64,000 nt of DNA from Peptoniphilus phoceensis. Its GTDB lineage: Bacteria > Bacillota > Clostridia > Tissierellales > Peptoniphilaceae. The notes under the pieces were generated by a model. It worked only from the letters and a program-made list of their open reading frames with translations. It was not told where the DNA came from and ran no database searches. The DNA lies in assembly GCF_001517665.2 (NCBI RefSeq), contig NZ_LN999807.1, forward strand, positions 170,252-234,251, in the 5' to 3' direction. Below, piece after piece: positions 26,421 to 35,956 of this stretch. Made by a program: the position numbers and the translations under genes. Every line of letters starts with the position of its first letter. The stretch's first letter is position 1.

Positions 26421-27914
26421 CTACTTCCATATTATGTTCAACACTTCGTTTCCTTCGCAGAATACTGAGTCTATATATTTTTCCATCAATTCTCTGGTAA
26501 GTTTAGTGTTGTCTATTACTTCTTTTTCTTCTTTTGCTTTTAGTATTTTTTCTTTTATTGCTCGTATTTCTTCATCTATCAAATTTTTAGAGTCAATGAA
26601 TTTTTGTCTATTCATCTTGCCTAATTTATACTTCTCAAAATTCTGCATTTTCTTAGCTTCAAGATCTTCGATAGATTTTTCCATAGGTTTAACTTTTACT
26701 TTTTCATCCTTGATTGGATCTTCTAAACCATATTTTTCTTTTATTGCTTCAAATACTTGCTCTTCAAGGCTTCCTGCTCTTGAGTTCTTATGTTTTACAT
26801 TATTACATTTACATATCCTACATGTAAAATATGTGTGGACTCTTATAGTTCCATCTTGTCGTTTTCTTTTAGATTGAACACATCCTAAAATGTGATTGCA
26901 AGTTGGACATTTCGCAAAACCTTGTAGTGGAGATTTTTTTCTCCATTCATAATCGGTATTTTTACCTTTCATAAATAGATTCTTCTCTTTTATCTTTTGA
27001 ACTTTTTCAAAGTCTTTTCTAGAAATAATAGCTTCATGGTTATTCTCAACTCTTCCCCATTCTTCTTTTGGTTTGAATTTAAAAGAAGATGGATTTAATA
27101 CTGACTTATCTTGCATATTGAAAGTGTAAGTTCCAGTGTAATTTTCATTTGCTAATACATCTATTACATTACCATTAGTCCAAGTTGGTCTAGGCTTTTT
27201 AGCAGTTCTGATTATTGAATATTCAAAATCAAGATTTGTTAATTCACTCTTTCTTTTTGATGGTGTTGGTATTTTTTCTTCATTTAATATCTTAGCTATA
27301 TTTCTTGAAGATATACCTTCAAGTGCAAGTTTGAAAATCTTCTTTACTATCCAAGCAGTTTCTTCGTCAACTATGATTTTGTGCCTATCATTAGGATTTT
27401 TCATATATCCTAAAGGTGGACTCCAGGCTAAAAACTTTCCTTGTTTTTTAAGTGTAGCCATAGATGACTTTACCTTTTCAGAAATATCTTTTGTGTAGAA
27501 ATCATATAATAGTCCCTTGAATTGAATATCTAAATCTGTTCCATTTCCTTTTTCTTTGTTGCTATCATAGCCATCATTTATGGCGATAAATCTTACTCCT
27601 AGGAATGGAAATATATTTTCAAGATAATCTCCAAGTGTTATATAATCTCTCATAAATCTGGACAAGTCTTTTACAATTATCGTCTGAATATTATTTTTCT
27701 TTACATCTTCGAGCATTCTTTGAAAGGCTGGTCTATTTTCATTTGTTCCAGAATATCCATCATCAACATATTCTTCTCTTGTGAAGTTTTTAAATTCTTC
27801 ATTCTTGTCGAGATAATCGTTTAGATATGCTCTTTGGTTTATGATACTTTCACTCTCATCAGTCTTTATCATATCTTCAACGGATAATCTAATATAAAGA
27901 GCAATCTTACTCAT
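26421..27914 (-). CDS. Large serine recombinase (third of tandem set)
   Basis: A 497-residue site-specific recombinase. The resolvase domain starts KIALYIRLSVED with the nucleophilic Ser in RLS; VDDGYSGTNENRPAFQRML and IIVKDLSRFMRDY are conserved catalytic-domain segments. A recombinase domain follows (about 165-300), then a zinc ribbon (CPTCNHILGCVQS...CRICKC) and a C-terminal coiled coil (about 400-460). Members of this family insert and excise mobile elements. The start overlaps the end of the broken middle recombinase by eight bases, behind GGAGG. It is intact. Confidence 0.9.
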   Translation of the reverse strand: MSKIALYIRLSVEDMIKTDESESIINQRAYLNDYLDKNEEFKNFTREEYVDDGYSGTNENRPAFQRMLEDVKKNNIQTIIVKDLSRFMRDYITLGDYLENIFPFLGVRFIAINDGYDSNKEKGNGTDLDIQFKGLLYDFYTKDISEKVKSSMATLKKQGKFLAWSPPLGYMKNPNDRHKIIVDEETAWIVKKIFKLALEGISSRNIAKILNEEKIPTPSKRKSELTNLDFEYSIIRTAKKPRPTWTNGNVIDVLANENYTGTYTFNMQDKSVLNPSSFKFKPKEEWGRVENNHEAIISRKDFEKVQKIKEKNLFMKGKNTDYEWRKKSPLQGFAKCPTCNHILGCVQSKRKRQDGTIRVHTYFTCRICKCNNVKHKNSRAGSLEEQVFEAIKEKYGLEDPIKDEKVKVKPMEKSIEDLEAKKMQNFEKYKLGKMNRQKFIDSKNLIDEEIRAIKEKILKAKEEKEVIDNTKLTRELMEKYIDSVFCEGNEVLNIIWK

Positions 27915-29573
27915 CGTCTGTTCCTCCTACTAAATTATATATATTGAATTTAAAGACTATTTCAAATTCGTGTTTGTCATAAACTATTATTTTTTCAATT
28001 AAGCTATGGATTAAATCACCAGGTAGCTTTTCCAAATTCTTTGAAGCATATAAATCATTTATCCATTTTGTTGATTTTAATCTTTCTTTTTTAAGCTTTG
28101 AGATATTAACTTCAATTGCTGAAATCTCGTTATCAAATGTAGACATATGACTTTGAGCAATCTCTCTTTTTAATAGATACTCATCTCTATCAATCTTACC
28201 TAGACTATATTCTTCATAGGCTTTTTAAATGATATTTTCTTCATTTATATTTTTTCTTTTAAGATTTTCAATGTCTTTCTTAAAAGTATCTATCGCCTTA
28301 TTAAATCTAGCTTTAATTCGGTTAACAAATTTTGTCTTGCTAGTTGTCTTCATAATAAACTCAGAAATCTTATCACTAATAGCCTGATCCAAATCTCTTT
28401 CCATAATGAATACTGATTTTTCGGGTTTTATACTTCCACTAAATCTCTCATTCTGAAATGAATAGTAAAGTCTATCTTTATTTTTACCATAGATACGAGT
28501 TCTTCTATTAAGTTCTTTGCCAGTATTATTATTGATTACAAGACCTTTAAATCTGTTCTCATAGTCCCTATTTTCAAAATTATGCATTGGCGAACTGAAA
28601 ACATGATTTTTCTTTCTTGTCTTTCTCGTAAGATTCTTTCGTGAACTTCCTTAGAAATGATTGCTTCATGTGCATTCTCACAAATTATATACTGACTTTC
28701 GTCTACAAAATGTTGCTTAATTACTTTTGCAAGATTTTGTTGCTTAACTCCTTGTACTAAAGTCCCCGTATAAGCTTGGTTTGTAAGCATTTTTGAAATT
28801 GTCCCTTTATTCCATTCAGGATCATCATCTTGTCTATAAACTCTCCCAGTTTTATAGTAAATCATTCCAGGAGCATAGCCTTTTTCATTAAAATGCTTTG
28901 CGACTTCATATTGGCTTTTGCCTTGAAGAGTTAAATCAAACATCTCTTCTACTATAAATCTAACATTTTCATCAATTACAAGCTTTTGACCTTCTTTAGA
29001 TTTTTTAATCTTGTACCCGTAAGGTGGAACAGAACCAATAAAGTATCCGTTTCTTGCCCTATTGTGTTTTGAGGTTTTTATCTTAACTGAAATATCCTTA
29101 GCATACATATCGTTGATAATATTTTTAAGAGTAACCTCAAAAGATTTCTTTGAATCTGTTTCTTTGACTGTGTCTAATTTATCATTAACTGAAATAAATC
29201 TAACACCTAAAAATGGAAAAACTTTATCAATCAATCTTCCCATTTCAAGATATTCTCTTCCAAGTCTTGATAAATCTCTGATAATAATACAATTGATTCT
29301 TCTATCTCTAATATCTTGCATCATATTCTGAAATGATGGTCTTTCAAAGTTTGTCCCACTATATTCATAGTCGGTGTAAACTTCTAAAACATCTATATTT
29401 TCTTTTAATGCATATTCTTTACAAGATAGGATTTGAGTTTCTATTGAGTATGATTTTTCTCTCCACTCTTCTGTTCTTTCGTTAGATAGTCTTGTATAAA
29501 TTCCGGCTTTAAAGACTTTTCTTTCTGTCTTTTCATTTTTCTTTTCAATATATCTTTTGGAAGTTCTTGCCAT
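27907..29573 (-). pseudogene. Large serine recombinase (middle of tandem set), broken
   Basis: Three frames join into one recombinase of about 555 residues. The first 345 codons (from 29573) carry the catalytic domain (FKAGIYTRLSNERTEEW, YSGTNFERPSFQNMM, IIRDLSRLGREYLEMG) and recombinase domain. Near 28615 an indel in an A-rich tract shifts KNHVFSSPMHNFENRDYENRF into another frame. That frame runs to 28225, where TAA interrupts it, and continues in the same frame as KAYEEYSLGKIDRDEYL through 28146-27907 to the end. Thus one frameshift and one nonsense codon. The catalytic domain alone could still be made. Confidence 0.88.
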
Positions 29574-31243
29574 TATAAAACACCTCCAGCTAATTGCATT
29601 GGAGTCTTATTTTCAAGAGCATTTCCAAATACCTTATTTATTGAAATTAAATTCTTCTTTACTTCGGACTTGCTTTCACTTTCTTCTTTTATAAGGGTCT
29701 TCAGTAAGTTAACTGTTTCCAAATTATTAAAGACAAAATTAATCTCATTATTTTCTCCGATTTCAATTCTATCTATAAAAGATACAATTGTTAGTCTATT
29801 TAGACTGCTTAAATCAGTGGGAACAATTTCGGAAACCAAACTGTCCTTGTTTTTCATCTTTTCTTGCAAATTGGCAAGTATATTTTTCTTTGTAGCAATT
29901 TGTTTCTCTATTTTCCTGATTTTAATAAGATAATTTTTTCTGAACCTTTCAAATTCTTCAGAAGTTATAAGTTCATCTTCTAAGTCCATATATAAAGTTT
30001 GTCTAAGTCTTTCATACTTTCTCTTTTCTGAGTTTAAGCTTTCAAAGTCAATATTAAATGTAACTTTTGATACATCTAACTTATTAACTTGACTTAGTAA
30101 TTCATTGTATTTTTTTAAATAATCTTTAAGTGCAAAAAGAGTCATATCCAGTAGATAGTCTTCTTTTATACTATGTCTTGTGCAATCTCCTTTGTTATTA
30201 TAGTGAGAACAAATATAAAAAATATTATATCCATTCTTGGACTTAACCTTTCTTCTAACCATTGAAGATCCACAATCTTTGCAATAAAGCATTCCTGATA
30301 AAATATGTGGTATATCTGCTGATTGTTTTACATCTCGAAGCATCATCTTATTAGCCAAAGCATAAATGCTTTTTGAAATAATAGGCTTATGAGAGTCGTT
30401 TATTACAATCCAATCTTCTTCATTTACTTCTACTTCTCTCTTAGACTTGTAATTTAGTTTTCTAGTTTTCCCTTGTTCAAGCACTCCTATATAGACCTTG
30501 TTTGTAATAATCCTATTGACCATTTTTGCATCCCATTTAGAGTCTTTAACAATAAAACCAGTAGTATGATTATCGCCAGAATTTTCTTTATGCTTAGATG
30601 GTGTTACACAACCTATGCTATTTAAAAAATCTGCAATAGCCTTAGACGAATAACCGTCTATCTTCATATTGAATATTCTTTCAATTATGTGTGAAACTTC
30701 TGTATCAACGACTAACTTATGTTTGTTTTTGCTATCCTTCTTATAACCAAAAGGAGCAAATGCACCAATAAATTCACCATTTTTTCTTTTAATTTCCTTT
30801 GAAGATTTAACTTTCATAGAAATATCTCTACAATAAGAATCATTAATAAAGTTTCTTATTGGAAGAATTAAATGTGTATCGCTTACATCTGCATTTTCAC
30901 TGTCATAGTTATCGTTTACGGATATAAACCTTATACCTTTTTCTGGAAATATCTTTTGTAGATATTTTCCTGATTCGATATAATCCCTCCCAAAACGGGA
31001 TAAGTCCTTCACAATAATTGTTTTGAACTTCTTTTCTTCAAGATCTTGAATCATCTTCTTAAATTTTGGTCTGTCAAAATTAGATCCTGAAAAACCATCG
31101 TCTACATATTCAGCAACAACTTTAAAATCATTGCCCCTTGCATATGATTTGATAATCTGTCTTTGATTTGAAATAGAATTACTTTCTGTGCTATCTCCAT
31201 CCTCTCTCGATAAACGAAGATACATACAAGCAAATTTCTCCAT
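29573..31243 (-). CDS. Large serine recombinase (first of tandem set)
   Basis: A 556-residue recombinase with the start FACMYLRLSREDGD (catalytic Ser in RLS), YVDDGFSGSNFDRPKF, IVKDLSRFGRDYIESG, a recombinase domain, a zinc ribbon (LYCKDCGSSMVRRKV ... ICSHYNNKGDC) and a long C-terminal coiled coil. ATG 31243 lies 7 bases after AAGGAGG and is preferred to GTG 31246. It overlaps the middle recombinase by one base, so all three are one operon read toward lower coordinates. Triplets of serine integrases occur in some Firmicute conjugative elements. It is intact. Confidence 0.9.
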   Translation of the reverse strand: MEKFACMYLRLSREDGDSTESNSISNQRQIIKSYARGNDFKVVAEYVDDGFSGSNFDRPKFKKMIQDLEEKKFKTIIVKDLSRFGRDYIESGKYLQKIFPEKGIRFISVNDNYDSENADVSDTHLILPIRNFINDSYCRDISMKVKSSKEIKRKNGEFIGAFAPFGYKKDSKNKHKLVVDTEVSHIIERIFNMKIDGYSSKAIADFLNSIGCVTPSKHKENSGDNHTTGFIVKDSKWDAKMVNRIITNKVYIGVLEQGKTRKLNYKSKREVEVNEEDWIVINDSHKPIISKSIYALANKMMLRDVKQSADIPHILSGMLYCKDCGSSMVRRKVKSKNGYNIFYICSHYNNKGDCTRHSIKEDYLLDMTLFALKDYLKKYNELLSQVNKLDVSKVTFNIDFESLNSEKRKYERLRQTLYMDLEDELITSEEFERFRKNYLIKIRKIEKQIATKKNILANLQEKMKNKDSLVSEIVPTDLSSLNRLTIVSFIDRIEIGENNEINFVFNNLETVNLLKTLIKEESESKSEVKKNLISINKVFGNALENKTPMQLAGGVL

Positions 31244-31343
31244 CACAAAACCTCCTTAATTTGTATTTGGGCAAATAGTCATTAAGGAGTTCTTCTACCA
31301 CTTATATTTTACCGCACCCAAGTTTTTAAGTCAGCACCCCAGC

Positions 31344-31499
31344 TTATAGTCTTATACAAGCTCTACATAAATAAAGTTCTACAATATCTAGTAAGTCGAG
31401 GGACTCTTTATCACTTTGAGTGTAAGTAATTTTTTTAGAATAATCTTCTTTTGATATTTGCTCTTTAGGTTTACATTTCTTCTTTTCTTTTGTATTCAT
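31344..31499 (-). CDS. Small conserved-looking ICE protein upstream of the recombinases
   Basis: A 51-residue Lys- and Glu-rich peptide beginning MNTKEKKKCKPKEQISKED, ending DIVELYLCRACIRL. GAGGT stands 8 bases before ATG 31499; a longer frame to 31565 lacks a better site. It lies upstream of the recombinase operon in the same direction, so a regulatory or excision role is conceivable, but I recognise no family. Confidence 0.45.
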   Translation of the reverse strand: MNTKEKKKCKPKEQISKEDYSKKITYTQSDKESLDLLDIVELYLCRACIRL

Positions 31500-31565
31500 A
31501 GGTTTTACCTCACAATATAAAATTAAAGTTTTTTGACATTGACAAGTGCTTTGGATTAGCAACAT

Positions 31566-32041
31566 AGGAATCTCACCTCCGCCTCTGTTCAGGATGAGCC
31601 GGCTTCAACCTTAGAAGTATCATTATCCTCATTTTCTTCATAGCGAATAGGGTATCCCTCCCTATATTCAAACTCTTACTTATCGCTCCCTTTCTTCTTC
31701 CCTTGCTTTTAGCTTAGCAGTACTTGTTTTGCCGAATTATTCAGCAGAAAGATCTTGGCGGATAGGTTATTACGCTCCAAAAATGATTAACGTCTTGTCT
31801 TGGTCTATTCAGTTGTTAAGGTTCAAAATTTATCGAGAGTTATTAATCTTTTTAAAATTTGACCATCAGAAAATACTTATCTTGATGAAACAAAATTGTT
31901 TAAAATTACCCTCTTATAATTAAGAGTGAAAAGAAGTCTTTCTTGGTAACCAATTTTCAAAAATAAATTTGGTTAAATAAAAAGGTCCAATTCCCACTGT
32001 ATAGGTAACAGTGAAAATTAGACCCTCTTGGCAACTGTCAT
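31566..32041. other. Intergenic region between sigma factor and recombinase operon
   Basis: No full gene. On the minus strand a 22-codon ORF (31641-31573) starts MKKMRIMILLRLKPAHPEQ behind AGGGAGGGAT-rich sequence and may be a leader peptide. A plus-strand ORF of 64 codons at 31729 has no ribosome binding site and looks random. Confidence 0.35.
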
Positions 32042-32452
32042 CTAAAAGTTTTCCAACATTTCCTTTAGTTTTTCTAAGACTTTATTACGCCTTTTAATAA
32101 CGGCTGGATGAGAAATATTCAGTTTTGCAGCTACTTCTCTAATTGTTTCTTCTTTATAAAAAAGACTTTCTATCAAATCTCTTTCAACAGGGTTGAGTTT
32201 AGAAATAGCTCTTCTTACTTCTTCAATCATTTCCTTTGTTTCGATAATTTTTTCAACATCAAATTCCAGATCTTCTAAATTTTCTTCAAAATTACCATCA
32301 TGATTATAGGAACAAAAAAAGAAACAGTTATTTAACCTGTCTCTTCTAATTTGATATTTCTCTTTATTCAATTCACTATGATAGGCAAGATATACTTCCT
32401 TGCTAACAACTATTTTCTTTCCTTCTACAAATAAATAATATTCTTTGTCCAT
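32042..32452 (-). CDS. Tn916 Orf7-like sigma-70 family protein
   Basis: A 136-residue protein. The N-terminal half (EYYLFVEGKKIVVSKEVY...YQIRRDRLNNCFF) is typical of Tn916 Orf7-like regulators. The C-terminal half holds a sigma-70 region 4-like helix-turn-helix (LNPVERDLIESLFYKEET and VAAKLNISHPAVIKRRNKVLEKLKEML). In Tn916-like elements this position is involved in control of transfer gene expression. ATG 32452 follows AAGGAGG and overlaps the stop of a 26-codon upstream leader ORF. It is read toward the recombinases. Confidence 0.8.
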   Translation of the reverse strand: MDKEYYLFVEGKKIVVSKEVYLAYHSELNKEKYQIRRDRLNNCFFFCSYNHDGNFEENLEDLEFDVEKIIETKEMIEEVRRAISKLNPVERDLIESLFYKEETIREVAAKLNISHPAVIKRRNKVLEKLKEMLENF

Positions 32453-32532
32453 TAATTTTTCCTCCTTGTTGACATGAATTTCTTTAGTTTGAAAATAAAA
32501 TTCACACAAGGAGGGCTTCTAATTCTATGCAT
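32452..32532 (-). CDS. Putative leader peptide coupled to the sigma-like gene
   Basis: A 26-codon frame begins MHRIRSPPCVNFIFKLKK behind AGGAG (7-base spacing) and ends at a TAA whose last base is the first base of the sigma gene ATG (TAATG). The sigma gene's own AAGGAGG lies inside this frame. Length and placement suggest translational coupling or attenuation; no homologue is recognised. Confidence 0.4.
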   Translation of the reverse strand: MHRIRSPPCVNFIFKLKKFMSTRRKN

Positions 32533-32548
32533 ATATTCTCCTGGGCAT

Positions 32549-32584
32549 AAAAAAAGACCGAAAGAAAATAAATTCTTTCAGCCA
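32549..32584 (-). terminator. Terminator or attenuator ahead of the leader-sigma unit
   Basis: CTGAAAGA/TCTTTCGG stem followed on the minus strand by TCTTTTTTTAT. It stops transcripts from the gene at 32722-33282 or attenuates the leader-sigma unit. Confidence 0.65.
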
Positions 32585-32721
32585 ATAAATGCCAATATTA
32601 AATTTAGGTGCAAATCACCCAGCATGGATATTATATATGCACTTAAGTACACATAAAATTCGTATATGGTACTTTTTTCATTCGGAAATAGTACGCAATA
32701 AGTTCGTCATAAATTAATTTC

Positions 32722-33282
32722 TTAGATGTTCATTATTTCTTCAATGCTGCGACCGTCTTTAAGTTGGCTAATAGCAGTCGGTAAAGTATATCCTCAAATT
32801 ATTACACCAACCAATGCAATTGCTTCTTTTTTTCTTTGATAATAAACAGTTCTCTCTAAAGATACACTTCTCATACAAGCTTCATCAGTAATCTTTTTTT
32901 CAGCAATGTAGTAGTTATAAATAATCTTATGATAGATTTCTCCATATTCTGGATAAACTTTTAACCTAACACAGGCATCATAAATTATTAAAAGCATAAG
33001 CTTACTATCCATTACATTGGAAACTCTATTATTAAACTTTTCTTCAACTCTTTCTGGAGCAAATGTTGAAAGATACAAGTAAGCAGATTCTGAAGTTAAT
33101 CCATAGTTTTCTTTACTCTCAAACATCATAAAATTTGCCCTGTTATCTACTGCCCAAGTAACTTGTCTATATAAACTTAAAATAAGTTTTGCAGCTGAAC
33201 TGATTTTTTCAAATTTCAAGTTGCTATCTGCATACAAGTTCATTATATTCTTTAAAGTTTTACTTATTCTCAATCTAATCAC
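32722..33282 (-). pseudogene. ICE-associated hypothetical protein with premature TGA
   Basis: A 162-residue frame begins MIRLRISKTLKNIMNLYAD and ends at TGA 32794. The same frame continues past the stop as GYTLPTAISQLKDGRSIEEIMNI to TAA 32722, a plausible conserved tail, and a TGG-to-TGA change would explain the break. Composition is helical with many Tyr; I recognise no domain. It is divergent from the HTH regulator and has its own promoter facing that of the regulator. It may equally be a shorter functional protein. Confidence 0.5.
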
Positions 33283-33296
33283 CCCAATACAATTTA

Positions 33297-33375
33297 TTTA
33301 CAATCCTGAATGTTTGTGCTATAATATGAATATAAGTTCAGTTTGTATTATATATCAAATTAAAAAACAATTCAA
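33297..33375. promoter_or_regulatory. Face-to-face promoters of the ICE regulatory switch
   Basis: Plus strand: TTTACA, 17 bases, TATAAT (33297-33325), reading into the HTH regulator. Minus strand: TTGAAT, 17 bases, TATAAT (33375-33347), reading into 33282-32722. The two promoters point at one another with 21 bases between their -10 boxes, so each transcript crosses the other promoter. Confidence 0.65.
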
Positions 33376-33431
33376 GCACTATTGTTCGTATTAAAAGTTA
33401 TAAATGCACATTAGTACAGGAGGTTAAAATT

Positions 33432-33833
33432 ATGGCTTTTGCGGATAGATTAAAGGATTTTCGTGAAAAAGAAAAGTTAAGTCAAGCAGATTTTGCAAAG
33501 ATGATAGGAATAAGTACAAGAACTCTTGTACATTATGAAGACGGAGAAAGATACCCAAGAGATGTCGAGGTTTACAAAAAAATAGCTGAAGTTATGGACT
33601 GTGATTACAATTACCTTCTAGAAGAAAGTGACGAGTTTTTAAATAGAGTTTATAACATGGGTGGCAAAAGAGAATTAGAAAAAGCTAGAGCATTAACTGA
33701 AGGTCTAAGTTCTTTATTTGCAGGTGGAGAAATATCTGATGAAGATAAAGATGCCGCTTTTGAAGCTATTACTCGTGCTTATTGGGAGGCTAAAAGAGAA
33801 AACAAGAAATACGGTCGTAAGAAAAAAGATTAG
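33432..33833 (+). CDS. XRE-family transcriptional regulator (ImmR-like)
   Basis: A 133-residue repressor with an N-terminal HTH_3 domain (FADRLKDFREKEKLSQADFAKMIGISTRTLVHYEDGER in two helices-turn segments, residues 3-60). The C-terminal half is charged and helical. AGGAGG precedes the ATG. It is followed by an ImmA-like metalloprotease, the arrangement of the ICEBs1 ImmR/ImmA pair in which the protease cleaves the repressor to induce excision. It probably binds between the face-to-face promoters upstream. Confidence 0.85.
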   Translation: MAFADRLKDFREKEKLSQADFAKMIGISTRTLVHYEDGERYPRDVEVYKKIAEVMDCDYNYLLEESDEFLNRVYNMGGKRELEKARALTEGLSSLFAGGEISDEDKDAAFEAITRAYWEAKRENKKYGRKKKD

Positions 33834-33841
33834 GTGATTTT

Positions 33842-34390
33842 ATGAGCATGAATCGCTATATATATGATAAGGTTAATCGACTTATAAAAAAATACAAGAC
33901 ACGAGATCCTATCGAATTAATAGAAGTTTTGAATATTAACCTGGTATATCTACCTGAAACAAAAATACTTTTAGGAATGTACCATTATATTCAAAGGAAC
34001 AGATTTATTTTTATCAGTAGTAACACAAATTTTAATAGAAAGACGATATTAGCACATGAATTAGGTCACGATCAACTTCACAGAGATTATTGTATGAGTG
34101 GCGGAGCTTTTCATGACCAAACAGTGCTAAACCCTACAAATAAATTTGAAACTGAAGCTAATATTTTTGCAGCTCATTTATTAATTAGTGATGAAGATGT
34201 CCTAGATAATATCAATGATCAAGTTTGTGATTATGAAATCGCTGGACAATTAGGTGTAGATATAAATTTACTAAATCTAAAAATTTCTGAGTTAGCAAAA
34301 ATGGGAAAGTTTAATAAACCAGTTAATGTTAATATACCTCAGGGAGATTTTCTTAAAAACTATCGCCCTGAACATGATGATTATTATTAG
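33842..34390 (+). CDS. ImmA/IrrE-family metalloprotease
   Basis: A 182-residue zinc peptidase with HEXXH as AHELGHDQLHRDY near residues 74-86 and a downstream ETEANIFAAHLL segment providing the third ligand. ImmA-type proteases inactivate cognate XRE repressors of mobile elements, here most likely the protein 8 bases upstream. GTGATTTT precedes ATG 33842. The metal ligands are intact. The gene is part of a four-gene plus-strand operon with the membrane protein and RhuM-like gene. Confidence 0.88.
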   Translation: MSMNRYIYDKVNRLIKKYKTRDPIELIEVLNINLVYLPETKILLGMYHYIQRNRFIFISSNTNFNRKTILAHELGHDQLHRDYCMSGGAFHDQTVLNPTNKFETEANIFAAHLLISDEDVLDNINDQVCDYEIAGQLGVDINLLNLKISELAKMGKFNKPVNVNIPQGDFLKNYRPEHDDYY

Positions 34391-34398
34391 GAGACTCT

Positions 34399-34881
34399 AT
34401 GGGAATTTTTATTACAGGATATTTTTTATTAATCCTTTCTGGAATAGTTTTCTACTATCTCATCACTACCTACTCTGTAAAAATCTCAGCATTTTTGATT
34501 GATTTTATAGTTGTAGGTTTAGGATTTTATATATCCATAAAAGATAAACTAGATAACAAATTGGCTATTCCCCTCTCAATTACAGTAGTAATAGTTTATG
34601 GAATATTGCTAGTTTTAATAAATCAAAAGCTACCAAAAGTTAGCAAGTTTTTAAACTATATAATTGCTTTTATAGGATCAGCAGTTGCCTTATGGTTGGC
34701 ACTAGATTTTATAACAAACACTCTAGCCGCTTTTAAAATAATAGGTCAAACTTATCATCAATTACCAATAACAAACAGTATGATGATAAATTCCTTTATA
34801 CATTATGTAATTGTATTCTTGATTAGTATTCCAGTGTTTAAAGGTAGAATGAAATTTATATTTGGAGGAAATTATGAGTAA
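34399..34881 (+). CDS. Hypothetical membrane protein in ICE regulatory operon
   Basis: A 160-residue, very hydrophobic protein with about five predicted membrane segments (GIFITGYFLLILSGIVFYYL, then about 30-50, 60-78, 88-115 and 130-150). I recognise no family. It lies 8 bases after the ImmA-like gene and its 3' end overlaps the RhuM-like gene by eight bases, so it is translated from the same message. A sensing role for the switch is possible but unsupported. Confidence 0.6.
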   Translation: MGIFITGYFLLILSGIVFYYLITTYSVKISAFLIDFIVVGLGFYISIKDKLDNKLAIPLSITVVIVYGILLVLINQKLPKVSKFLNYIIAFIGSAVALWLALDFITNTLAAFKIIGQTYHQLPITNSMMINSFIHYVIVFLISIPVFKGRMKFIFGGNYE

Positions 34882-35956
34882 AGAAATGGATAAAAATAAA
34901 GACGAAAATCAGAAAAAAAAAGAACTTCAAATTAGGTCATCTGCTGCTGAATACTTGACCTTTATTGCAGCAAATGGTGATGATCAAGAAGCTATCGAAA
35001 TTAGATATGAAGATGAGAATATTTGGCTAACTCAAAAGATGATGGCAGCTCTTTATGATGTTAGTGTCGCCACAATAAATGAACATCTTAAAAAAATCTA
35101 TGCCGATAGTGAATTACAAGAAGAAGCAACTATTAGGAATTTCCTAATAGTTCAAAAAGAAGGTTCTAGAAATGTTTCAAGGGAAACAAAACACTATAAT
35201 CTGCAAGCAATTATTGCAGTAGGCTTTAAAGTAAATAACGAACGTGCAGTCCAATTTAGAAAGTGGGCAAACCAAATTGTAAAAGATTTTACAATTAAAG
35301 GTTGGGCAATGGATGATGAAAGATTAAAAAATTCTGGCACAAAACTTACCAAGGATTATTTCGAAAAATTACTTGTAAAAATTCGTGAGATTCGATTATC
35401 TGAAAGAAGATTCTATCAAAAAATCACAGATATTTATGCCACATCTTTAGACTATGACCCATCTGCAAAAGCAACAAGAAGGTTTTTTGCAGCTATTCAA
35501 AACAAATTACACTATGCCATTCATGGAAAAACTGCAGCCGAATTAATTGTAGATAGAGCCAATCACAAAACTAAAAATATGGGACTGACAACTTGGGAAG
35601 GCTCTCCAGATTCAAAAATTCATAAATATGATGTAGTCGTTGCAAAAAATTATCTAAACGAAGAAGAATTAAATCAAATGCAAAGAATTGTTTCATCTTA
35701 TTTGGACATGGCAGAACTACAAGCAGAAAGACATATCCCTATGACTATGGAAGATTGGGAAAAAAGATTAAATGGATTTTTACAATTATGGGATAAAGAA
35801 ATTCTAAACGATGCAGGAAAAGTATCTGCAGCCCTTGCTAAAAAACACGCAGAGAGTGAGTTTGAAAAATATAGAATTATACAAGATAGACTCTACAAGA
35901 GTGATTTTGATAAATTCTTGGAACTAGAAGATGATGCTAAAAAATTAGAAGAATAA
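34874..35956 (+). CDS. RhuM-family protein
   Basis: A 360-residue protein recognisable as the RhuM (virulence RhuM) family: EIRYEDENIWLTQKMMAALYDV, INEHLKKIY, RNVSRETKHYNLQAIIAVGFKV, RAVQFRKWANQIVKDF and GKTAAELIVDRANH. The N-terminal part resembles phage Bro/KilA-type DNA-binding modules. RhuM is known from Salmonella pathogenicity island 3 and from many mobile elements; its biochemical role is unsettled. ATG 34874 follows GGAGG, preferred over TTG 34862. A terminator follows at 36028. Confidence 0.85.
   Translation: MSKEMDKNKDENQKKKELQIRSSAAEYLTFIAANGDDQEAIEIRYEDENIWLTQKMMAALYDVSVATINEHLKKIYADSELQEEATIRNFLIVQKEGSRNVSRETKHYNLQAIIAVGFKVNNERAVQFRKWANQIVKDFTIKGWAMDDERLKNSGTKLTKDYFEKLLVKIREIRLSERRFYQKITDIYATSLDYDPSAKATRRFFAAIQNKLHYAIHGKTAAELIVDRANHKTKNMGLTTWEGSPDSKIHKYDVVVAKNYLNEEELNQMQRIVSSYLDMAELQAERHIPMTMEDWEKRLNGFLQLWDKEILNDAGKVSAALAKKHAESEFEKYRIIQDRLYKSDFDKFLELEDDAKKLEE

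Noticed and set aside
31729..31923. 64-codon plus-strand ORF
   Set aside because: No ribosome binding site, opposite to neighbouring genes, no recognisable sequence.
32794..32796. Possible TGA recoded as tryptophan (also suggested at about 38150)
   Set aside because: The sirtuin gene ends in TGA overlapping the next start, and other genes use TGA as stop, so a standard bacterial code applies.
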